A stretch of 52,666 nt of DNA from Prorocentrum cordatum (taxonomy: Eukaryota; Sar; Dinophyceae; Prorocentrales; Prorocentraceae), in contig CAUYUJ010004694.1 in the NCBI GenBank assembly GCA_963575745.1, positions 15,001 through 67,666 on the forward strand, given 5' to 3'. Below are positions 9,351-20,063 of the stretch, one piece after another (positions within the stretch are counted from its first letter, which is position 1; each line of letters begins with the position of its first letter). The position numbers and the translations under genes are program-made. The notes below the pieces were generated by a model, which saw only the letters and a program-made list of their open reading frames with translations, searched no databases and was not told where the DNA came from.

Positions 9351-11192
9351 GGCCGGCGGAATGAGCGAAGCGAGTTATAAGCGGACGAACGAAACACAAT
9401 GCGAGCGCTGCTGGGGCCAAGGAACGTCGGACCTCGACGCATCAAAAGACATGTTTGAATTTGCTGAAGGATCTCGAGGCTGATTGCGCCAGGCCCTCCA
9501 ACACAGAAACTGGAGTTTGGACTTGCCCAGAGGATGATATGGACTCGGTGGATGAACCACGGTGCCATGAGGCACATACAATGTCCCCGCGTTCCTGTTA
9601 TCTGGGCGGCGCGAGTGCCATTTGCCCCTTCGGTTTAGGTGGTTTGGCGGGCGACAGTGGTCACAGCGTCGCGGAGCGCGCCAAGTCGAATGATGTTCGA
9701 TAGTTTGGCCTTCTCGCCCAGTCGTTTCCAGAAAAGTTTCCGCGGCGGTCAAATGGCCCCAAAGACGGCCCGAGACGGCTCTCGCGGAGGGCCCGGGCGG
9801 GCCCCCGCGGACCGCGAAGACCGGCAAGAGAACCGCAAGAGCGCCAACAAGATCCCTGCGACGATGCCGCAAGCTCCGGCACGGCAAAGCGATTGAGGGC
9901 CCATCTGCTTTGTTCGACCGATAACCTCCAGGATAATTCCAAAAAGGCCCTGACATGTCCCCAGGAAAACGCCAAGGAACTCAAACAGAAAGCCAGACCA
10001 CCCAAAGCGAGCCAAAACAGAATTTCGATGTATGGACCAAACAGCATCAGGAATTACCAGTGTTCTCTAAGTTCACCACTGCTGGCTTTTGTTCCACAAA
10101 ATATGTGTTACGCTTTCTTCTCCTAGCAGCTCGCATGTGCATCGCGTCTGTATGAGCTGGTCGGACGACGCGGAGCGATAGTCACAAAAGAATTGATTTC
10201 CAACCTTTTTACCAAATGAATGGGCGAACAAACAAGCACATTGGCGGGCGGGCAGAGACGCAAACGTTCGTGGACTGCGGGTCGCAGCTCGAAAGCTGTA
10301 TACATAGAGCCAACGGCCGCCAGCGAACTGCATTGAGACGGGGATGCCCCGTCAGCATCATCAAATGACGTCTGCGCGTCACTCCGAACTTCAAAATACA
10401 CGCATGAACGAAACCCGAAAAAAAACAATGACCCAGACCTACAATCCGGACCACGGGCGCGGAAACGATGGCAAAACTACTCATACGCATGGTGTGAAAT
10501 CACGACGGGGCAGTTCGACAGCAGCGTGGGCTTCTCCGACATTTGGTCCGACTCAGCCCCACTGCCAAATCCAATCGACCATTTGGGGGTTCTGCGCGCG
10601 CCCATCGACCCCATCGGTCCACATCCTTCCACCACAGAAGAACGAAAAAGTGGAAGCGGCCCAAAAACTGCTTGGATTCCGAGTAATTCCAGTTAACAAT
10701 TGAGCCAGATTCAGACGCGCATGCTTATGTCGGGCCCTTGCGGCTAATATGGCCAATCATCTTGCCAAAGTAGCATGGTGCTATCAAGAAGAAGATGGTT
10801 TCGCGGACGGCGGGCGGAGCAGCGCAGCGCGCACGCCCGCCCGGAGACGGGGCCAGGAAGACAGGCGCGGGCGAGCCGGAGCCTTCACTCGCACATGTGG
10901 GAATCGCGGTTCCGCCTGCGCGGCGTTGTTCTAGGCTGCTCCATTGCGCGCTGTCTTGCGCGAGCGCAAACAGTCGTCCGGCGCGCGGTTGGGGAGGAGC
11001 GTCTGGTGCGAACTTGCGCGACATCGCCTTCACGCCGCTTCATCTGACCCCCGTGCCTGCGGAGCGCTGGTCGGCGGTCGTGGGCGCCCAGCTCCCACGT
11101 TGCAGCAGGTCGGGCCCATCGTTTGCACGGCTGATTGACGATTCGTCCTGCGCGCCCCCGCTTCCGCGGAAAACAAACCGTCGCCCACCCAT
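9351..11192. other. About 1.8 kb without a recognisable gene
   Basis: Frames of up to 119 codons in the first 1.4 kb (10344-10703 plus, 10209-10490 minus) show no family signature. From about 10795 longer GC-rich frames open, including a 280-codon plus frame (10795-11637), but it lies opposite the LINE relic and shows no domain. The part closest to the LINE relic may be its decayed 3' end (minus strand), but no motif is clear. Confidence 0.35.
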
Positions 11193-12938
11193 CTACATGG
11201 GCTCTTTATGCAAATTATGTTGCTGCGTGCGTAGATATGCGGACGAGCCCCCACGGCTCGAAGTCGGAATCTGCGTCACCACAAACGACTTGCCACTTTC
11301 GTCGCCCATGTTCGTGTCTGTTTTGGATCTGTCATCCACATGCGCCCCTGCACCAGAATTGCCCGCGCCGCTGATAGCAGCGTCACTGCGGGTTGACCGA
11401 TGTCGCGGGGTCTTCACGATGATTTGTAGAACCCGTCGCTGGGTGCGCATCAGCGTTCGGGGCGCACCCATGGTCAGCGCCCACGAAACGAGACCGCGCC
11501 TGACTGTTGGCGTCACTGTTCGACTGCACAGACGGAGTTCATTGGGTTCTCGGCACCGCCCGTTCGCGGGCTCGTCTCGGAATAAGTCGAATCTGCGCCA
11601 CACAGTCACGATTGCGTCGGCGAGCTCCGCCCAGTAGCAATCTATATCGTGAGCTGCGAGCTCCTGGCCAAGATTCTCGGTCGGGTCCGCGGCGAGAATC
11701 CCCCCGCTGTCGACGTAGGCGCTGGCGCGCGCGATGTCCCGCCCCGTTTCGTCGGGAAACGCGGGTGAGAAGATTGGTTCTGTCGGCCGGTAGCGAAAGC
11801 CCGCCTCCTGCGCCTTCTCTGAAGTTCCTGGAGAATCACCTTCGACTGTCGTAAATTTGGCGCGAGGGGAACCCAGGTCTTCTGCAAATCGTAAGTTGGC
11901 GGATCCTGTAGACCTGATGCACCCCACTTCGACTGCATACTCTCGGAGTTCCCCGGCAAGTCCGACATGCCAGGGAGCGCGACCAAGAATCGCGTAGAAA
12001 TGGCACGGGCTGCCTGGGTCGCCTTGTCTGACCCCGCGTTGTACGCTAATTCCTCTGCCGTTGACGTCGGCCCTCACCGTGGCGGCCTGGTCGTCGCGCG
12101 GGCTCTGCAGCAGAGAAATGCATGCTCATGACACGCTCTGCTGCCGAAATGCTCTCTAGAGGTAATGGTGGCCAACGCAGCCGACTGCCTGCTCGAAGCC
12201 ACTTGCGGCAATCCTCGCATGAAACTGTTCGCGCAGTGCGGTCGCTTTGAAAGCGCCCTATCTGCAGAACCACTGGCGAAAGCCAGCTCGGCCAGGTGAT
12301 TGCTCAGACTCGAAGGTCGCATCTAGCTGGTTGCACTCCAATGGAGACAGAAAGTTGCATAATAGTGGGATGCTGGCGATTGGCCTGTAAGTTTGCGGCA
12401 GTTGTGGGTCGCCTGCCTTGAAAGTGGCACAGCACGTGGGGCGTCTCCACGACTCGGGCTCTTGCTCAATTGATATAACGTCGCTGAAGAGCTTCAACAG
12501 CTATAACTCGATGACATTTCCTTCGGCCATCGGTTGCCCCGCTGAAGAGGCCGCTGGTGTCTTTGCATTTGCCGTCGTTGCTTTGCGTAGCTCCGCGGAG
12601 CATTTCGCATCTGGGTCATGGTTGTGCATGGTCACGCGCCTCGGATGGCTGAACGCCCGCAGGTTGGTTGGCCCCTGCGCGGCGCCGGCGCAGCTCTTCG
12701 TAGAGGTCGACAAAGCATGATTTGATGCCATGGTGGCCCGTCTCACTGTCACCGTTTTTCGCTGCAATGCCCGGCATCAAATCTGCGCTTCTGTCGGACT
12801 TAATGAAATAGATTTTCTCGACGTCTCGGAAGGTGCGTATATCATCACCCAGGTCTGTGCGTCGTTGAGTTCGCTTGACGACCTGGCGTTGTCGCATGAT
12901 GCGTTTGCTGAGGGATGATTTGATTTGGCGCGCGCGTG
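11193..12938 (-). pseudogene. Decayed LINE-type (non-LTR) reverse transcriptase
   Basis: Minus-strand frames, broken by several frameshifts, follow the order of a non-LTR reverse transcriptase. At 12897-12616 is a linker (GHHGIKSCFVDLYEELRRRR). At 12497-12258 is the fingers region, with KAGDPQLPQTYRPIASIPLL and SPGRAGFR. At 12077-11193 is a 294-codon frame with RGVRQGDPGSP (residues 14-24), LRFAEDL (62-68), a VTPT motif and the typical late block RTQRRVLQIIVKTPR. The catalytic FADD is FAED at residues 64-67, and the block that should carry the first catalytic aspartate (12273-12077) is garbled or deleted. It is thus an inactive copy. The endonuclease domain is missing; the 5' side stops where an H1 hairpin starts (12945). 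It resembles LINEs widespread in dinoflagellates, from memory of the family rather than from a search. Confidence 0.8.
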
Positions 12939-12944
12939 AGAATT

Positions 12945-13090
12945 GGGAGCCGGCGGTAAACCGTCAACCTTGGCCACCGCCGGGAAGTCGTAGAGCTTCC
13001 TTGCGATATACATGCATGGCATGCAAGCGCGGCAATCTCGCTTTCCGCGCGCGCGCGAGAGCGCGGTTTCATGGCGAAGGAGGTGAGAAG
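12945..13090 (+). repeat. H1 hairpin plus about 90-bp flank (element D, copy 1)
   Basis: H1 at 12945-13000 has stem CCGGCGGTAA and CACCGCCGG around the GTCAACC loop, then TCGTAGAGCTTCC. The following bases to about 13090 (TGCGATATACATG, GGCAATCTCG, a CG dinucleotide run, GCGGTTTCATG) are found again at 16750-16885. It abuts the 5'-truncated end of the LINE relic. Confidence 0.85.
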
Positions 13091-13432
13091 AAGGGGGAGC
13101 GAGGAGGAGAAGGACTGGAGGAGGCTGAGGAAGAGGAGGAGAAGGAGGAGAAGGAGGAGAAGAAGGAGAAGGAGAAGGAAGGGGAGGAGGAGGAGGAAGA
13201 GGAGGATGACGAGCAGCAGGGGGAAGAGTAGAGGGGGACAAGGAGGACGATGACGATGAGGAGGAGGAGCAGGAGGCGCAGGAAGAAGAGCAGGGAGAGA
13301 AGGTGGAGGAGGAAGAGGCGGAGGAGGAGGAGGAGCAAGAGGAGGACGAGGAAGAGAGGAGGAGGAGGAGGAGGAGGAGGAGGAGGAGGAGGAGGAGGAG
13401 GAGGAGGAGGAGGAGGAGGAGGGGGGGAGGAA
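13091..13432 (+). repeat. (GGA/GAA)n purine tract
   Basis: About 340 bases of GGA, GAA, GAC and GCA triplets ending in about 60 bases of pure GGA. It explains the S, L, P and R homopolymer frames across it. Confidence 0.95.
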
Positions 13433-13550
13433 CAAGCTAGGTGCGCTCGCGTCATATCTGACGCCCCACCCCTCCCTCCCACCCCTTACCACGGCGCTGA
13501 CTTTCTCTATCCGCGGACGCGTGTCGTAGCGGACCTGTGGCTCCGCGCGC
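13433..13550. other. Short spacer, no feature seen
   Basis: GC-rich sequence between two simple-repeat tracts. Confidence 0.4.
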
Positions 13551-13554
13551 GCGT

Positions 13555-13735
13555 GCGTAGTGGGTGGCGGTGCGCGTGCGTGCGTGCGTGCGTGTGTGCG
13601 TGGTTGTGGTGGTGGTGGTGGTTGTGCTGGTGGTGGTGGTGGTGGTGCTGGTGGTGTTCGTGGTGGTGGAGGCGCCGGTGGTGGCGGTGGTGGTGGCGGT
13701 GGTGCGGCGCGGTGGTGGCGGGCGGATGGGCGCGC
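13555..13735 (+). repeat. (CGTG)n and (GGT)n tracts
   Basis: GTGCGTGCGTGCGTGCGTG near 13573-13600 is followed by about 130 bases of GGT/GTG triplets with GCT, GCG and TTC interruptions. The plus strand is very T/G rich. Confidence 0.92.
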
Positions 13736-13744
13736 GAGAAAGAG

Positions 13745-13892
13745 GCCCGCGCTGGGGCGAGAACGCCACCCTGAACGACGGAGGCCCAACACCGATCCGA
13801 AAATGAGGCCCACGCTGCAGCGGGAGCACGATTCGGAACGAGTCGGGAGCAGAAATGAGGCCAGCGCCTCAGCGAGAGCAGCATTTTGAAAA
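13745..13892 (+). repeat. Degenerate 50-60-bp repeat, three copies
   Basis: Units starting GAGGCCC(G/A)CGCT, then GGCGAGAAC-like words, begin near 13746, 13806 and 13857. Confidence 0.65.
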
Positions 13893-14050
<158 letters not shown>

Positions 14051-14106
14051 GGAAATGCGAAAACCCGTTTCCCGGGGATCCTGCGCGTGTAAAAAAAACA
14101 GTACGC

Positions 14107-14120
14107 GGGGGGGGGGGGGG
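14107..14120 (+). repeat. G14 homopolymer
   Basis: Fourteen consecutive G. Confidence 0.95.
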
Positions 14121-14179
14121 TCGGATATCTTCGGGGCGCCATCAAGGGAAGTGGGAGATTATTTTCATATTGTGTAATT

Positions 14180-14292
14180 GTGGAGGAGCAGACGGAGGAG
14201 GAGGAGAAGGAGGAGGAGAAAGAGAAGGGAGAAGGACGAAAAGGAGAAGGGGAAGGGCGGGAGGAGGAGGAAGAGGAGGCAGAGAAGGAGAA
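14180..14292 (+). repeat. (GGA/GAA)n purine tract
   Basis: Mixed GGA, GAA and AGG triplets up to the start of the satellite array. Confidence 0.9.
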
Positions 14293-14294
14293 GT

Positions 14295-15412
14295 TGATTC
14301 ACAGCGTCTTGTCCACAGCTCGAGTTTGACTAGCGTTCGCCATCATTCCCATTCAAACAGTCTGCTTCCCAGCTACTGTAGAGGACTGTTTCTGATGATT
14401 CTCTGCTGAATGGAATGTTTCCCAGCTCCGAGCTTGTCTATCACTCGAATTGAACTGCAGGAACTAGACACTGCCTCTCAAAAAACTGATAGGTTGCAAA
14501 TATGGTCGCAGCTCTGGTCGCGGACCGATCTCAGGCGTGTAGATACTTTAGACTGGTTCGTCTCAAACATTTCCTGTCGATTGGTGTGCATCGTAGCTCC
14601 GTAGCTGGCCTAGACCTCGAACTCCATTGAGGAAACGCACATCATCTCTCGTAAAATACTTACAGTTCGAATAAGTTTTCAGTCGCAGCTTGGAGGCCGA
14701 ATTGATACGTCTCGATGCTGTCGGCAATGCTCCTGATGACTCTTTGTTTCGAAGAGTGCTTCTCAGCTGCATAGTAAGCCGCAGCTCGAAATAAATACAG
14801 AGAACTATTATTAGACCTTGGACAATTAGCAGAGTACACACAGTTTGGGTTCCAGCTCTGGTAGCAGACCGATCTCACATCTGAATACTTTAGACTAGCG
14901 CTCTTGAAGATATTATTTCGACTGCTGTGCCAAACAGCTCTGTAGCTCATATACAGCTCGATTTAAATTAAGAAAATCACCATCATCTCTCCCAAAAATA
15001 GCAGAGCATAACTAGCTGTTCAGTCCCAGCTCTGGTAGCTGACCGATCTCAGGCATCCAGATGCCTGAGACTAGCGCTCCTGATGATGTCATTCTCATTG
15101 CTGTGCCGAACAGCTCTGTAGCGTATCTACACCTCGGGTTCAGTTGAGAAAACACGCAGCACCTGCTAAGATGACACTGAACAGCCGATCCCGCCCACAT
15201 GCTTTTTGATAGTAATATCCAACCGATCGACCTGAGATTAAGATGGCGAGCGGGAATAAGATCGAATATGAGAATAAGATCGAGAAATTGGTTTTCGTCT
15301 ACCCAAATGACGCAAAACATCGGTCGAGCTACTTCGGGCCAACTACCCCGCCAGCGCGCCGGAATTACTCTCTAGCTTCGGCGCTTCGCTCTGAGGGAAG
15401 CTCTGCGAATCA
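14295..15412 (+). repeat. Diverged 177-bp satellite monomers with T domain (array edge)
   Basis: Words diagnostic of the satellite (AGCTCTGTAGC, CAGCTCGAGTT, GACCGATCTCAGGC, GATGATTCT) recur at about 175-180-base spacing with many substitutions. A T domain follows from about 15180 (CAGCCGATCCCGCCC, then AAGATGGCGAGCGGGAATAA at 15240). It ends in an H2-type hairpin, 15365-15412 (TTACTCTCTAGCTTC paired with GGGAAGCTCTGCGAAT). Confidence 0.8.
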
Positions 15413-15777
15413 CGTGGCGCGCGTCTGCGCCGCTTGATGGGTGGTCGTAGGAGTCTGGCGGCATCGCTGTTCTGAATGTCGTGGCGGCGCGTCCGCTGGC
15501 TCATGCATTGCGGCTGTTCCTGCAATTATGCGAATGCTGCTACGATCGAACGCTCGGCACGCGCGCCCGCGTCGTTGGGGCAGAGGTGTTGGGCAGATAA
15601 TCGCGAAACGCTGCACTTCCACGCTTTTCCAATAGATAAGTGGGATTGAAACATATCGGCGGCGGGTCGGGCAAGCGAAGCGTGCCCAACAGGAGAACAT
15701 CACAATCAAGTAGCCGATGTCCCAGGCACTCTGCAAAAGCCTTTTCCGAAGGACGCAACCCGACAGGGGGGGCACAC

Positions 15778-15779
<2 letters not shown>
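15413..15779. other. Unique spacer inside the array, no recognisable gene
   Basis: About 370 bases of GC-rich sequence with no satellite words. Minus-strand frames of 92 and 121 codons overlap it; neither shows a known domain. Confidence 0.4.
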
Positions 15780-15808
<29 letters not shown>

Positions 15809-15929
15809 CCCCCCCCAAAAAAAAAAAAATTAGAGGAGGAGAAGGCGCAGAAGAAGGAGAAGGAAGGGAAGAAGAAGAAAGAAAAGGATGACGGGAGGAG
15901 GAGGGAAAGGGTGGAGGGGAAGAAGGGGC
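15780..15929 (+). repeat. (GA)n, C8, A13 and purine tract
   Basis: GA units at 15780-15808, C run 15809-15816, A run 15817-15829, then GGA/GAA-rich sequence to the next H1. Confidence 0.93.
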
Positions 15930-16260
15930 AGCCGGCGGTAAACCGCCAATCAGGTTACCGCGGGGACCCTCGCAGAGCTCTTTGCACGCGACGATGCTCG
16001 GAACACAAGGAGAAGGCTTTCTTCAGCATCAGCTAAAAAATCCAAAATACATGCTCTTCGGTTTTGATGCGACGTTGGTTCCGCCAAAGGTGTTGACAGA
16101 AATACTGCAGCTACGAACCTGAACATCGCACTGTCAGACGCGGCATAACCCGCTACAGGTGCACAAAATACTAGATCTCGAAAGGAACAGTGAAATCTCT
16201 CAAAATGATCGCCCAACCAACCCCAGGTTGCGACATTGTCCGCCCGGGTCGGGCGGGCCA
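15930..16260 (+). repeat. Type B module 1
   Basis: H1 (15930-15980, slightly decayed loop GCCAATC) with CTCGCAGAGCTC border. The B body has GTTGGTTCCGCCAA, GCAGCTACGAACCTG and GCGGCATAACCCGCTACAGG. It ends at GGGCGGGCCAACT. Confidence 0.8.
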
Positions 16261-16377
16261 ACTGAGAGCCCGCGTAAAGGGTCAACCAGCTTACCGCCAA
16301 GACCCTCGCGGAGCTCTCAACACGCGTAGAGCTCCGATTATGAGGAGGAAGATCCTCGAAACTCAACTCAAAATTCG

Positions 16378-16420
<43 letters not shown>

Positions 16421-16749
16421 CATACATATACATACATACCTATGTGTATGAATATATATAGATTCTCGGGTTCATGCGAGATCGGTTGCCCCACGTCTTT
16501 TGGTAGTCACATTGCAGCTACGGACAATATAATTTGACAGAATGACGCGGCATGACCCACTACACCTGAGAAAATACTCGTTCTCAAAACGAACTTACAA
16601 ATTGCTCGCAATCTTCCAAAAACTGGGCCCAGGCTGTCGCATTGTCCGCCGGGGCCGGGCGGGCCAACTAGCTCCACCCCGCGCCAGAATTCCTCTTGCT
16701 TATCGACGCCGAAGAGCTCTACAGGGGACTAGCTCTACCCCGCCCCTGA
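16261..16749 (+). repeat. Type B module 2, carrying a (TA)n expansion
   Basis: Degenerate H1 (16261-16316) and CTCGCGGAGCTC border. The body is interrupted by (TA)n/(CATA)n at 16380-16440, then continues with TTGCAGCTACGGAC and GGGCCGGGCGGGCCAACTAG. The terminal hairpin reads CCTCTTGCTTATCG and GAGCTCTACAGG. Confidence 0.75.
16380..16440 (+). repeat. (TA)n-(CATA)n microsatellite
   Basis: About 18 TA units followed by CATACATA words. Confidence 0.95.
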
Positions 16750-16925
16750 ACTGGGAGCCGGCGGTAAACCGTCAACCTTGGCTACCGCCGGGAACTCGTA
16801 GAGCTTCCTTGCGATATACATGAATGGAACGCGGGCGGGGCAATCTCGAATTTCGCGCGCGCGCGAGGCGCGGTTTCATGAAAGAGGACGCGAAGGAGAA
16901 GAGTGAGTGAGGAGGAGAAAGAGCT
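16750..16925 (+). repeat. H1 plus flank (element D, copy 2)
   Basis: H1 (16750-16808) and the downstream GCGATATACATG, CAATCTCG, CG run and GCGGTTTCATG match copy 1 at 12945-13090. As in copy 1, the element runs into GAG-rich sequence. Confidence 0.85.
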
Positions 16926-17727
16926 TGAATAAAAAATAGAAACGAGGATGATCATTGTTTAAGAAACTTAGCAGGGTGCGAATAGTTGTTGGTTCCAGCT
17001 CTAATAGCAGAGCGAGATGAAGCATCTGGATACTTGATACTAGCGCCCCGGGTAATTTTCTTTCGATTGCGGAGCCGAACAGATCTGTGGCTCATCAGCA
17101 GCTCGAGTAAAGTTGAGAAAATCATCATCATCATTTGAAAATTCAGCAAAGTACAAATAGTTTCTTGGCACCATATCGGGTTGCAGACCGAGTTCGGGCA
17201 TCTAGATACTTGAGACTAGCGCTCCTGATGAATATCTTGCGATATCTGTGCCGAACAGCTCTGTAGCTCATCTGCAGCTCCAGTTAAGTTCAGAAAATCA
17301 TCAGCATCTTCAAAAAAACAAAGTACGAATAATTGTTTTGGCCCCAGCTCTGGTAGCAGACCGAGTTCGGACGTCCAGATACTTAGGACTAGCGCTCCTG
17401 ATGATGCCCTTTCGATTGCTGTGCCGAACAGCTCTGTAGCTCATCTGCAGCTCGAATTAAGTGAAGGAAACCGACAGCACCTCTCAAGATGATACTCAAC
17501 AGCCGATCCCGCCCACATGCTTTTTGACAGTAATATCTATCCAATCGACCTGAGATCAAGATGGCGAGAGGGAATCAGACCGAAGATGGGGGGACAAAAC
17601 ATCAGAGCTCTAACGAATGGTTAGATTTCGGGGGGAAAGAAAAAAACAAAAAAAAAAAAAAAAAAAAAAAAAAAACTTCAACCGACCAACATGATGCAAA
17701 ACTTCCGAAAGTTTCTGGGCCAACTAG
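16926..17727 (+). repeat. Diverged satellite monomers, T domain and A tract
   Basis: Monomer words (CCGAGTTCGG, GAACAGCTCTGTAGCTCATC) recur near 17060, 17240 and 17425. A T domain with AAGATGGCGAGAGGGAATCA starts near 17500. It is interrupted by A29 at 17648-17676 and ends with GGGCCAACTAGC. Confidence 0.8.
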
Positions 17728-18920
17728 CCCCGTCAACCTTTGTTACCGCCGGGGGACTCGTAGAGCTTCCTGACCATATCATGTCGAAAAAATGCAGAGA
17801 ACGAATAGTTTTTCAGCCTAAGCGATTTCAGACCTCTCGATGCAACAGCCAAACGCCCCTCATGCTTCTGGAGCGATTTCTGTGCGCACGAGCTCCGTGG
17901 CTCTCCTACAGCCCGACTTACGTGCGAAAATCGACAGCACCTCTCAAGATCACTCGAACAATACAGATAGTTTCGCGAATCTAGCACGAGTATTAGACCG
18001 AGTTCAGACCTCTGAATGCAACAGGCGGACGCACCTGATGCCTCCGAACCGATTCCTGTGATTACCAGCCCTGCAGCCACCTTACAGCCCGAGTTAGTGC
18101 AGAAAACCGACAGCACCTCGAAGACGACTCCAACAATACGAATAGTTTTCCGGACCTAGCTCAGGCAGCAGACCGAGTTCAGAGCTCTGAAAGCGACAGG
18201 CGGACGCGAATGATGTCTCCGAATCGATTTCTGTGATTACCAGCACTGCAGCCTCCTTACAGCCCGAGTTAAGTGCAAAAAACCAACAGCACCTCTCAAG
18301 ATGACTTGAAGAATACGAATAGTTCGCGGACCTAGCTCGGGCAGCACACCGAGTTCTGAGCTCTGGATTTGGCAGACGGACGCGCCTGATGTCTCCGAAT
18401 CGATTTCTGTGAGTACGAGCCCTGTAGCCCCTCTACAGCCCAAGTTAAGTGCAGAAAACTGACAGCACCTTTCAAGATGACTCGAACAATACGAATAGTT
18501 TCGCGAACCTAGCTCGGCCAGCAGATCGAGTTCAGACCTCTGGATGGAACAGCCGAACGCGCCTGATGATTTACAATCGATTCCTGTGATAATGAGCTCT
18601 GTAGCTCGAGTTAAGTACAACATACCGACAACATGTATCAAGATGACTCGAAACAGCCGATCCCGCCGCGACGCTTATTTGCAGAAATATTTACCCGATC
18701 GAGCTGAGATTAAGATGGCGAGCGGGAATAAGAGCGAATATGGTCAGAAAAAATACTAGAGCTCTAACGAATGGTTGAATTTCGAGAACAAAAATTTCAA
18801 CCGACCAAAAGTCAGCAAAAGGTCCGTCGAGATTTTTCTTGCCAACTAGCTCTCCAGCGCCCCGGAATTACTCTTAAGCTTCCAGCAACAACTCGCTAAG
18901 GGAAGCTATACGAGTTATTA
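17728..18920 (+). repeat. Type A module (H1 left arm deleted)
   Basis: Begins with CCCCGTCAACC and the right arm TTACCGCCGG only, then ACTCGTAGAGCTTCC. Several 177-bp monomers follow. The T domain starts near 18650, with the end hairpin CTCTTAAGCTTCC and GGGAAGCTATACGAGTTA (about 18868-18917). Confidence 0.85.
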
Positions 18921-20063
18921 CTGGGCGCCGGCGGTAAGCCGTCAACCTTCCTTACCGCCGGGGGACTCGTAGAGCTTCCTGAGCATTCATAATGTCGAAA
19001 AAATTGCACAGAACGAATATTTTTCCATCCTAAACGATTTCAGACCTCTCGATACAACAGCCAAACGCCCCTCATGCTTCTGGATCGTTTTCTAGCACGA
19101 GCTGCGTAGCTCTCCCACAGCCCGAGTTACGTGCGAAAATCGACGGCACGTCTCAAGATCACTCGAACAATACAAATAGTTTCGCGAATCTAGCTCGAGT
19201 ATACAGGCGGACGCGCCTGATGTCTCCGAATCGATTCCTGTGAGTACCAGCCCTGGAGCCCCCTTACAGCCCAAGTCAAGTGCAGAAAATCGACAGCATC
19301 TCTGAAGATGACTCGAACAATACGAATAGCTTCGCGGACCTAGCTCGGGCAGCAGGCCGAGTTCAGGGCTCTGAATGCGACAGGTGGACGCGACTGATGT
19401 CTCCGAATCGATTCCAGTGATTACCAACCCTGCAGCCCCCTTACAGCTCGAGTTAAGTGCAGAAAACGGAGAGCACCTCTCAAGATGACTCGAGGAATAC
19501 GAATAGTTTTGCGAACCTAGCTCGGGCAGCACACCGAGTGCCGAACTCTGGATTCGGCAGACGGACGCGCCTGATGTCTCCAAATCGATTCCTGTGAGTA
19601 CGAGCCCTGTAGCACCCCTACAGCCCGAGTTAAGTGCAGAAAACTGTCAGCACCTCTCAAGATGACTCGAACAACACGAATAGTTTCGCGGACCTAGCTC
19701 GGGCAGCAGACCGAGTTCAGACCTCTAGGTGGAACAGACGAACGCGCCTGATGCTTCGCAATCGATTTCTGTGAGAATGAGCTCTGTAGCTGCCCTACAG
19801 CTCGAGTTAAATACAGAATACCGACAACGCGCATCAAGATAACTCAAAACAGCCGATTCCGCTGCGATGCTTTTTTGCAGAAGTATTTACGCGATCGAGC
19901 TGAGATTTTGATGGCGAGCGGGAATAAGATCGAATATGGTCAGAAAAAATACTAGGGCTCTAACGAATGATTGAATTTCGAGAACAAAATTTTCAACCGA
20001 CCAAAAGTCAGCAAAAGGTCTGTCGAGATTTTTCTTGCCAACTAGCTCTCCAGCGCGCCGGAA
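18921..20063 (+). repeat. Type A module
   Basis: Complete H1 (18921-18979). Monomer starts (TGACTCGA) at 19309, 19486 and 19663 show the 177-base period. The T domain is near 19850-20063 and is cut after CCGGA, where the next H1 begins with ACTGG. Confidence 0.88.
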
